The notes beneath the pieces were generated by a model. That model was given only the letters and a program-made list of their open reading frames with translations, ran no database searches and had not been told where the DNA came from. DNA of 5,156 bases from Bacteroidales bacterium (GTDB lineage: Bacteria; Bacteroidota; Bacteroidia; Bacteroidales; UBA7960). How positions within the stretch are numbered: the stretch's first letter is position 1; each line of letters opens with the position of its first letter. Made by a program: the position numbers and the translations under genes. The stretch is from NCBI GenBank assembly GCA_007131125.1, contig SLRE01000310.1, positions 1 to 5,156 of the forward strand, given 5' to 3'. Shown here piece after piece: positions 1 through 5,156 of the stretch.

Positions 1-5
1 GTCAT
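1..5 (-). CDS. ftsZ: Probable start of ftsZ, cut by window edge
   Basis: Only an ATG (positions 5-3 read on the minus strand) and two bases of the next codon (AC, so Thr) are inside the window. The call is an inference from context. In Bacteroidota dcw clusters ftsZ directly follows ftsA, many FtsZ proteins of this phylum begin Met-Thr, and the ATG is preceded by an A-rich stretch (CAGAAAAAT) without a Shine-Dalgarno sequence, as is usual in the phylum. Nothing of the GTPase itself is visible, so this could also be a chance ATG with the true start lying further out. Confidence 0.4.
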
Positions 6-32
6 ATTTTTCTGGTTTTGAAGGTAAATATT

Positions 33-54
33 TAAATAAAATGCAGTTTATTTA
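33..54 (-). repeat. 8-bp A/T stem-loop upstream of ftsZ start
   Basis: On the minus strand TAAATAAA (54-47) and TTTATTTA (40-33) are perfect complements around a 6-nt loop, CTGCAT (46-41). The stem contains only A-T pairs and would be weak. In DNA this composition can arise by chance or reflect an easily melted upstream region. It lies 28 nt before the presumed ftsZ ATG. Its role is unknown. Confidence 0.35.
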
Positions 55-61
55 CGACCGG

Positions 62-93
62 GATTTTATCAACAGATTATTGTTAATAAAATC
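62..93 (-). repeat. 13-bp inverted repeat, stem-loop after ftsA
   Basis: Read on the minus strand, the arm GATTTTATTAACA (93-81) is followed by a 6-nt loop ATAATC (80-75) and the arm TGTTGATAAAATC (74-62). Twelve of 13 positions are Watson-Crick pairs. The remaining one (85 with 70) is U-G in the minus-strand RNA, so the operon transcript forms an unbroken 13-bp stem; a plus-strand transcript would have an A-C mismatch there. The stem starts 9 nt after the ftsA stop. No T-run follows on either strand, which argues against an intrinsic terminator. It may be an RNA processing, stability or attenuation element, or a protein-binding dyad. Confidence 0.6.
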
Positions 94-102
94 GCCGATT
101 TA

Positions 103-1374
103 TCAGGTGTTTCCGTCTTTTTCGAAAAATTCTATGCCTTTGGTAAATAACTTTTCAAAGAAAGTACTTTTGTTTTTTCCGGATTTGGTTTCTCCGCCTT
201 CTCTTCTAAACCTCTGGCGTTCGGTGTTTTGAAAGCCTTTGATCACCAAACCTATTCCGGTGGCATGCATTGGACTTCCAACTTCTCCTGCCGGTGACCT
301 GGCAAGGTGCTCATTGGGGTAACCAATGCGGGTATCCATTCCGGTGATGAATTCGGTGAGCTGGGCTGCATGTTTTAACTGGCTTCCCCCTCCTGTCAGT
401 ACAATTCCGGCAATTAGCTTTTTCTCAAATCCGGAAGTCTTGATTTCGTAGTAAACATGCTCAATGATCTCCTCCATACGTGCCTGAATGATATGGGCCA
501 GGTTGCGCAGTGATATTTCCTTAGGCTCCCGCCCTTTGAGGCCGGGAATGGAAACGATTTCCTCGTCTTTGTTTTCGCTGGCCAGGGCCGATCCGAAGGT
601 CTTTTTCAGGGCTTCGGCCTGGGTACGGATGATGGAACAACCTTCCTTGATGTCGTCGGTAATTACGTTTCCTCCGAGGGGAATCACCGCGGTATGGCGA
701 ATGATATCATCCTGGAAGATGGCCAGGTCGGTAGTACCCCCGCCAATATCAACCAATACCACCCCGGCTTCTTTTTCTTCTTCGCTCAGCACGGCTTCTG
801 CCGAGGCCAGGGGTTCGAGGATCATCTCCGATATTTCAAGCCCGCCTTTGGTAACGCACTTTTCAATGTTTTTGGCAGCGGCCACTTTCCCGGTAATAAT
901 GTGAAAGTTGGCTTCCAGGCAATTTCCCGACATCCCGATAGGGTGTCTTATGCCTTGCTGGTTATCGATAATAAACTCCTGGGGAATCACATGAATGATC
1001 TCTTCCCCGGGAGGAAGGGCCAGCTTAAACATGTTCTCGGTAAGATCCTGGATGTCTGTTTCTGCAATTTCCTCATCAATGGTATTACGCATTATGTTTC
1101 CCCTGTGCTGTAAACTGCGGATATGCTGGCCGGCAATGCCCACATTCACCACCTTTATCTCAACCCCCGAAGCATTGCTGGCTTCGGTAACGGCTTTTTG
1201 AATGGAGTCAACGGTATGCTGTATGTTTTCTACCACACCCCTGTTAACCCCAAGGGAATCGGCCCGGCCAAGGCCAAGGATTTCAACTTTCCCGTATTCG
1301 TTTTTTCGGCCTACAATACAGGCAATTTTGGTTGAACCAATATCCAATCCGACAATTATTTCTGAGGTTTCCAT
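103..1374 (-). CDS. ftsA: Cell division protein FtsA
   Basis: FtsA is an actin-like ATP-binding protein that anchors FtsZ filaments to the cytoplasmic face of the membrane at midcell and links the Z-ring to the septal synthesis machinery. The 423-residue product carries the actin-fold motifs in order: phosphate-1 loop GLDIGSTKIA (9-18), the 1C/SHS2 region at about 84-165 that replaces actin subdomain 1B, phosphate-2 loop VDIGGGTTD (208-216), GGNVITDDI (234-242) and adenosine loop GIVLTGGGSQL (323-333). After a basic, polar linker (about 382-403) the C-terminus FFEKLFTKGIEFFEKD (405-420) looks like the membrane-targeting amphipathic helix. Length is normal for the family. The ATG at 1374 lies 7 nt after the ftsQ stop and just before the conserved N-terminus, with no evident Shine-Dalgarno. 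The gene ends TGA-TAA, two stops in a row. No frameshift or missing motif was seen. Confidence 0.97.
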   Translation of the reverse strand: METSEIIVGLDIGSTKIACIVGRKNEYGKVEILGLGRADSLGVNRGVVENIQHTVDSIQKAVTEASNASGVEIKVVNVGIAGQHIRSLQHRGNIMRNTIDEEIAETDIQDLTENMFKLALPPGEEIIHVIPQEFIIDNQQGIRHPIGMSGNCLEANFHIITGKVAAAKNIEKCVTKGGLEISEMILEPLASAEAVLSEEEKEAGVVLVDIGGGTTDLAIFQDDIIRHTAVIPLGGNVITDDIKEGCSIIRTQAEALKKTFGSALASENKDEEIVSIPGLKGREPKEISLRNLAHIIQARMEEIIEHVYYEIKTSGFEKKLIAGIVLTGGGSQLKHAAQLTEFITGMDTRIGYPNEHLARSPAGEVGSPMHATGIGLVIKGFQNTERQRFRREGGETKSGKNKSTFFEKLFTKGIEFFEKDGNT

Positions 1375-1381
1375 AACGATT

Positions 1382-2176
1382 TTATTTTGAACAAACTACC
1401 TGGTTACTAAATTTTACATTAATTCTGTTGTAATGGTACCAGCCCACCCGGGTCAGACCATTTTGATAAAAGATCATGAGTTTTCTGAACTTTTCTTCCA
1501 TTTGGTCTATCCCGCCAAACTCAATTACATGAACTGCATTTTTCGGAATCAATTCAAATTCCCCGTTTGGCAAAACAGTTATATGGTCAATGAAAGCATT
1601 CCAAAACTTATGTTCGTTGATATAAGAAGCTAACTGGTAAAGATTTCGCATGGTTTTTTCTGATGCCGACACCTCTTCAGGTTTTTTCTCCTTGCTGAGG
1701 TTGGTTCCGGGGGAGTAGGGCAGGTGAATATTTCCTGTTGCAACCTTTACCCTTGCGGTATAATTAGAGTTCATGGGCAACAGCACACCCTCATGGTCAA
1801 CATAATAGCTTTGGTTTTGCCTGTTGATTACCCTTAAAATGGGCTGGCGCTGGGATACGTTAACCCTGATCTCTCCGTCGATGGTGCGGTAAATATGAAT
1901 ATCTTCCGCATACGGGACTCCCTCCACAATGCTCCTGATGTTTTTTAACAGCCCGTTGTTTACTGCCCGTCCTTCAATTGTATCCAGCAGCCTGTAAATT
2001 TTATTTTTGAGTTCCCCGGCTGAGATAAAGTCATGTCCGCAGCTTTTATTCACATTTACCACAAATTTGCGACAGGGAATATTGTTATTGGATTCAACGG
2101 CAAATCCCAGCAGCAGAAACATTCCAACAGCCATGGCGATGATAAAGGCAATATGTGCGATTTTTTTCAACATCAT
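1382..2176 (-). CDS. ftsQ: Cell division protein FtsQ (DivIB-like)
   Basis: FtsQ is a single-pass membrane protein of the FtsQ-FtsL-FtsB complex, which holds the septal synthase in check until division. The 264-residue product has a short cytoplasmic N-terminus (MMLKK), one hydrophobic helix at about 6-26, and a periplasmic part. A POTRA-like segment lies at about 36-105 and the FtsQ beta domain follows, including VSQRQPILRV (107-116) and YYVDHEGVLLPM (124-135). FtsQ is poorly conserved in Bacteroidota, so the call rests on this architecture, on these patches and on the position between murC and ftsA. The start overlaps the murC stop as ATGA. A second ATG follows at once, so either codon could initiate; no Shine-Dalgarno is visible. 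Three cysteines (35, 46, 262) fall in the predicted periplasmic part. It ends in TAA. Confidence 0.92.
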   Translation of the reverse strand: MMLKKIAHIAFIIAMAVGMFLLLGFAVESNNNIPCRKFVVNVNKSCGHDFISAGELKNKIYRLLDTIEGRAVNNGLLKNIRSIVEGVPYAEDIHIYRTIDGEIRVNVSQRQPILRVINRQNQSYYVDHEGVLLPMNSNYTARVKVATGNIHLPYSPGTNLSKEKKPEEVSASEKTMRNLYQLASYINEHKFWNAFIDHITVLPNGEFELIPKNAVHVIEFGGIDQMEEKFRKLMIFYQNGLTRVGWYHYNRINVKFSNQVVCSK

Positions 2177-3537
2177 GACATATAGCGGTTTTTAAGAAGT
2201 TCTACAATAGGTTGCTGAAACCGGTCAATATCTCCTGCTCCCATGGTAAGCAGGACTTCGGGTTGCATTTTTTCCACTTCTGTAAGCAATTCCTCCCTTT
2301 TCACCAGCTTTTTATTTTTTAAAGGGATTTTTTCGAGCAAGGCTTCAGAACTCACCCCTTCAATGGGCAATTCCCTTGCGGGATAGATATCCATTAAAAT
2401 CAGTTCATCGAGCAATGCAAGGCTTTGGGCAAACTCTTTTTCAAGGTCTCTTGTGCGCGAAAAAAGATGGGGCTGAAAAATGCCGGTCAACTTTTTCCCG
2501 GGGAAAAGCTCTCTGGCAGCAGAAATTGCTGCTTTCAGCTCTTCCGGGTGATGGGCATAATCATCAATATATACAGTTTTTGAAGACCTGAAACACATTT
2601 CAAACCTGCGTTTCACTCCCAGAAACGAATTCAGTCCACGCGCAATATCTTTTTCGCCTGCTCCTCCAATCCATGCCAGCGCAGCGGCTGCCAGGGCATT
2701 TTCAACATTGTGCCTTCCGCCCGATCCCAGGGGGATGTTTTCCAGGTTAAGTTTTCCTGAGAAATCCACCACATATTTGCCTTCTTCCACCCGTATGTCA
2801 GAAGTTGTAAAATCAGCGGGTTCCGAAAGGTGGTAATGCATAAGCTTTCCTTGAAACTCTTTGGGCTCCTTTAATCCTTTTTTCAGAACCAGGGTTCCCC
2901 CGGGTTTTATTTTTCCGGCAAAAAGAGAGAAAGACTCCTGCAGGTGCGACTCCGATTTGTAAATGTCAAGGTGGTCGGCATCCATAGAGGTAATCAATGC
3001 CAGGTCGGGGTTAAGATGAAGGAATGAGCGGTCGTATTCATCGGCTTCGATTACCATCCAGCGCGGGTTGGATGACCCAAGATAGTTGCTGTTGTAATTG
3101 GTAAGGATGCCACCCAAAAATGCTGCACAGGGAATGTCGGCAGTTTTAAGGATATGGGCTGTCATGGCACTTACCGTGGTTTTGCCATGGGTGCCTGCCA
3201 CTGCAATGGTTGGAGTTCCCCGGGAAATCATTCCCAGAACTTCGGCCCGCTTTTTCATTGGAACTTCCCGGCATGAAAGATGCCTGAACATTTTTGTCGA
3301 AGCAGGAACCGCCGGTGTATATATGACCAGTTGCACGGAGGCGGGCACCAGGGCAGGGTCGTCTTCGTAATGCACGATAATGCCCTCTTCCTGAAGTTGC
3401 CTTGTGAGGGGGGAGGGTGTTTTGTCGTAGCCGCTTACACTTACTCCACGGGTATAAAAATACCTTGCAAGGGCGCTCATTCCAATGCCCCCTATGCCTA
3501 AAAAGTAAATATTTTTTATACCCTCAATATTCATCAT
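2173..3537 (-). CDS. murC: UDP-N-acetylmuramate--L-alanine ligase MurC
   Basis: MurC is the cytoplasmic Mur ligase that uses ATP to join L-alanine to UDP-MurNAc, the first amino-acid step of peptidoglycan precursor synthesis. The 454-residue product has the three Mur-ligase domains. The N-terminal Rossmann domain binds UDP-MurNAc and begins with FLGIGGIGMSALA (12-24). The central ATPase has the P-loop GTHGKTT (115-121), EADEYD (164-169), DADHLD (186-191) and HNVEN (276-280). The C-terminal domain carries DDYAHHP (325-331), FQPHLFSRT (354-362) and TMGAGDI (431-437). EADEYDRSF and DDYAHHP point to MurC rather than MurD, MurE or MurF; Mpl shares some of these features, but the dcw position favours MurC. 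Length is typical. The gene begins with tandem ATGs (3537, 3534) 17 nt after the murG stop, with only a weak GAAG upstream, and its TGA overlaps the ftsQ start. Confidence 0.97.
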   Translation of the reverse strand: MMNIEGIKNIYFLGIGGIGMSALARYFYTRGVSVSGYDKTPSPLTRQLQEEGIIVHYEDDPALVPASVQLVIYTPAVPASTKMFRHLSCREVPMKKRAEVLGMISRGTPTIAVAGTHGKTTVSAMTAHILKTADIPCAAFLGGILTNYNSNYLGSSNPRWMVIEADEYDRSFLHLNPDLALITSMDADHLDIYKSESHLQESFSLFAGKIKPGGTLVLKKGLKEPKEFQGKLMHYHLSEPADFTTSDIRVEEGKYVVDFSGKLNLENIPLGSGGRHNVENALAAAALAWIGGAGEKDIARGLNSFLGVKRRFEMCFRSSKTVYIDDYAHHPEELKAAISAARELFPGKKLTGIFQPHLFSRTRDLEKEFAQSLALLDELILMDIYPARELPIEGVSSEALLEKIPLKNKKLVKREELLTEVEKMQPEVLLTMGAGDIDRFQQPIVELLKNRYMS

Positions 3538-3554
3538 TACTACTTCATTATTAT

Positions 3555-4676
3555 TCAGTTTACAAGGCTCAAAACCACGCCTGCAATTTTATCTGCAGCA
3601 TCGCGGTAAGACAGTCCCGCCATTTTTTCCCTGAAGCGATGCTTTTTCTCTTCATCATGGATCAGGTCCATCACCACCGGACCCAGTTGCTCGGGAACTT
3701 CCCGGTCGTGAATCAGGATGGCCGCATGGTGATTTACCAGGGCCATGGCATTTTTTGTTTGATGATCCTCGGCTGCAGAAGGCAATGGCACCAGCACTGC
3801 CGGTTTTTTTACCGCACAGATTTCCGAAACGGCAATGGCACCAGCCCGGCTAATCACCACATCACTTACCGCATATGCATAATCCATACGGTCAATAAAT
3901 TCTTTTACGCAAACCCCGAATTTTTCCAAACCCCTGGTTTGTTCCAGGGCAGTTTGAAAATAAGGGGTTCCGGTTTGCCATATTACCTGTATGTCGTTAA
4001 ACAAAAACAGCCTCAGGTTGGCACTTAAGCCCTGGTTGATCGACCTTGCCCCCTGGCTTCCGCCGGTAACCAGCAAAATGGGCTTATCGGCTGACAGCCC
4101 GAAAAACTCAAGCCCTTTTTCATACTTCCCTTCCAGATTGACGATATCCTGCCGGACCGGATTTCCGGTAAGAAAAATTTTTGATTTCGGGAAAAACCGG
4201 TCCATTCCTTCATAAGCCACGCAAATTTTATCGGCTTTTTTTCCAAGGATGCGGTTGGTAAGCCCCGGGTAAGAATTTTGTTCCTGGATGAGGGTGGGCA
4301 CCTTTTGCTTTGTAGCCGCCCTGACCAGTGGTGCACTGGCATATCCGCCCACCCCGATCACCACATCGGGTTTAAACCTTTTGACGATATTTTTTGCTCT
4401 GATCATGCTGTCAATCAGTTTAAAAGGCAACACAAAGTTTTTCCAGGTCAGCCTGCGCTGAAACCCGGCAATATTCAGGCCGATGATATGAAAACCGGCA
4501 GCAGGCACCTTTTTCATTTCCATACGTCCTTTGGCTCCGACAAAAAGTATTTTTGCGTTGTATACTTTCTTTTTCAGTGCCAGGGCAATGGCAATGGCCG
4601 GGAAAACGTGTCCCCCGGTACCTCCACCGGCTATTATCACCCTGATTGGCTCAGGCTGTTGCGAGTTTGTTGCCAT
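3555..4676 (-). CDS. murG: UDP-GlcNAc:lipid I N-acetylglucosaminyltransferase MurG
   Basis: MurG transfers GlcNAc from UDP-GlcNAc to lipid I at the inner face of the membrane, giving lipid II. From the ATG at 4676 the product has 373 residues, normal for the GT28 family. The N-terminal Rossmann domain has the glycine-rich loop GGGTGGHVFPA (17-27), GVGGYAS (108-114) and QEQNSYPG (131-138). The C-terminal domain has GNPVR (171-175), GGSQGA (205-210), SRAGAIAVSE (276-285) and the nucleotide-sugar site AAEDHQTKNA (301-310). The frame extends upstream to a GTG at 4709, which would add 11 residues (MLAEKLKKTRN). I prefer the ATG because it sits at the usual distance (about 16 residues) from the GGGTGGH loop and gives the smaller overlap with ftsW (26 nt rather than 59). 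Either way the start lies inside ftsW, suggesting coupled translation. It ends in TGA, 17 nt before murC. Confidence 0.96.
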   Translation of the reverse strand: MATNSQQPEPIRVIIAGGGTGGHVFPAIAIALALKKKVYNAKILFVGAKGRMEMKKVPAAGFHIIGLNIAGFQRRLTWKNFVLPFKLIDSMIRAKNIVKRFKPDVVIGVGGYASAPLVRAATKQKVPTLIQEQNSYPGLTNRILGKKADKICVAYEGMDRFFPKSKIFLTGNPVRQDIVNLEGKYEKGLEFFGLSADKPILLVTGGSQGARSINQGLSANLRLFLFNDIQVIWQTGTPYFQTALEQTRGLEKFGVCVKEFIDRMDYAYAVSDVVISRAGAIAVSEICAVKKPAVLVPLPSAAEDHQTKNAMALVNHHAAILIHDREVPEQLGPVVMDLIHDEEKKHRFREKMAGLSYRDAADKIAGVVLSLVN

Positions 4677-5156
4677 GTTCCTGGTCTTCTTCAATTTTTC
4701 TGCTAACACTTAAAATAATTCCTATTGCCAGGCTGGTAAACCAAAGGGAGGTTCCTCCCATACTTACCAGCGGCAGGGGCTGACCTGTAACCGGGAGCAG
4801 GTTGACCGCCACGGCCATGTTTACCATGGCCTGGAAAACCAGACTGAAACTAAGTCCTGCGGCCAGCAATGCCCCGAAGGTTCCGGGGCTTTTGTGGGCA
4901 ATACGCACCCCACGGTACAATAACATCAGGTATAACATCAGTACTACAAATCCGCCCACAAGCCCATATTCCTCTACTATAATGGCATAGATGAAATCGG
5001 AATATGCATGGGGCAGGAAGTTCCTTTGTGTTGAATTTCCGGGCAGTTTACCAAAGATGCCACCGGTTGCAATGGCAATTTTTGCCTGGTCTGCCTGGTA
5101 TGTATCGCTGTTCTCTTTATTCAGGTGGGTGTCTATCCTGTTTTTCCAGGTATGCA
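4651..5156 (-). CDS. ftsW: Septal glycosyltransferase FtsW, C-terminal part
   Basis: FtsW is the SEDS-family polytopic membrane enzyme that polymerises lipid II into septal glycan together with its cognate class B penicillin-binding protein. The frame is open to the right edge, so the 5' end is missing. The 167 visible residues are about 40 percent of a usual FtsW. They include an extracytoplasmic loop with QADQAKIAIATGGIFG (20-35 of the visible part), PGNSTQRNFLP (38-48) and SDFIYAIIVEE (52-62). Membrane helices follow at about 66-86, 93-118 and 134-151, with LPVTGQPLPLVSMGGTSL (120-137), the classic SEDS signature, before the last helix. The short charged tail RKIEEDQEHGNKLATA is cytoplasmic. 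This signature set favours FtsW over RodA, and the place before murG agrees. A GTG at 4959 is internal and not the start. The TGA end lies inside murG. Confidence 0.95.
   Translation of the reverse strand, partial: HTWKNRIDTHLNKENSDTYQADQAKIAIATGGIFGKLPGNSTQRNFLPHAYSDFIYAIIVEEYGLVGGFVVLMLYLMLLYRGVRIAHKSPGTFGALLAAGLSFSLVFQAMVNMAVAVNLLPVTGQPLPLVSMGGTSLWFTSLAIGIILSVSRKIEEDQEHGNKLATA

Larger units (their letters stand above)
6..102 (-). promoter_or_regulatory. AT-rich ftsA-ftsZ intergenic leader
   Basis: These 97 nt between the ftsA stop and the presumed ftsZ ATG are the only sizeable non-coding stretch in the window; the other gene junctions are overlaps or gaps of 7 and 17 nt. The region is strongly AT-rich and holds two inverted repeats (62-93 and 33-54) plus a short dyad at 89-101. 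It would form the 5' leader or processing region of ftsZ. I found no good match to the Bacteroidota promoter (TTTG near -33 and TAnnTTTG near -7), so a separate ftsZ promoter here is possible but not shown by the sequence. Confidence 0.5.

Noticed and set aside
6..61. Bacteroidota-type promoter for ftsZ
   Set aside because: I searched the minus strand for TAnnTTTG with an upstream TTTG at the usual spacing and found only poor partial matches such as TAAACTGC, which do not justify a call.
62..93. Rho-independent terminator after ftsA
   Set aside because: The stem is AT-rich and no T-run follows on either strand, so the stem-loop is reported as an inverted repeat of unknown role.
41..232. A 63-codon plus-strand frame starting in the ftsA-ftsZ gap
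   Set aside because: Most of it is antisense to the ftsA 3' end, it has no Shine-Dalgarno or other start support, and the product has no recognisable features.
488..1113. Two overlapping plus-strand open frames of about 139 codons antisense to ftsA
   Set aside because: Both lie wholly inside ftsA, where the sense frame has every actin-fold motif. Neither antisense product resembles a known family.
3417..4028. A 203-codon open frame on the plus strand, antisense to murC and murG
   Set aside because: It runs across the murG-murC junction on the opposite strand, has a low-complexity composition rich in His, Cys, Phe and Tyr, and shows no domain motif. It is a shadow of two well-supported genes.
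4025..4342. A 105-codon minus-strand frame inside murG
   Set aside because: It is an out-of-phase reading of murG, whose own frame holds the conserved GNPVR and GGSQGA motifs.
1..5156. Mobile element, CRISPR array, defence system, riboswitch or RNA gene
   Set aside because: Nearly all of the window is covered by five essential division and cell wall genes with tight spacing, and no repeat array, transposase, tRNA-like fold or foreign-looking insert was seen.

Overview
This window is an ordinary core-genome segment: the 3' half of the division and cell wall (dcw) cluster of a bacterium that looks like a member of the Bacteroidota. All recognisable genes lie on the minus strand, so the cluster is read from the right edge to the left in the order ftsW (3' part only) - murG - murC - ftsQ - ftsA, and the first bases of what is probably ftsZ lie at the left edge. 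The Bacteroidota assignment is an inference. It rests on the gene order with no murB or ddl between murC and ftsQ, on the FtsW signatures (NSTQRNFLPHAYSDFIYAII and PLPLVSMGGTS), on a divergent FtsQ, and on the lack of clear Shine-Dalgarno sequences before most starts. I would not go below phylum with any confidence, although a Bacteroidales or Marinilabiliales-like lineage is plausible.

Layout, right to left: 5156-4651, the C-terminal part of FtsW, the septal SEDS glycosyltransferase; 4676-3555, MurG, which makes lipid II and overlaps ftsW by 26 nt; 3537-2173, MurC, the UDP-MurNAc:L-alanine ligase, after a 17-nt gap; 2176-1382, FtsQ, joined to murC by a 4-nt ATGA overlap; 1374-103, FtsA, after a 7-nt gap. 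Then comes a 97-nt non-coding, AT-rich leader (102-6) with two stem-loops, and an ATG at 5-3 that is probably the ftsZ start. The tight spacing from ftsW to ftsA implies one polycistronic transcript. The only intergenic space long enough to hold regulation is the ftsA-ftsZ gap.

Functionally, MurC commits UDP-MurNAc to stem-peptide synthesis, MurG finishes the lipid-linked precursor at the inner face of the membrane, and FtsW polymerises lipid II at the septum. FtsQ belongs to the FtsQ-FtsL-FtsB complex that controls septal synthesis. FtsA tethers FtsZ filaments to the membrane.

I looked for an undescribed system and did not find one. All five main reading frames carry their family motifs and appear intact, apart from the edge truncation of ftsW. 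No mobile elements, tRNA or rRNA genes, CRISPR arrays or foreign-looking genes are visible. The best item for a second look is a 13-bp stem-loop just after ftsA. It contains one mismatch at the DNA level that becomes a G-U wobble only in the transcript of the operon strand.
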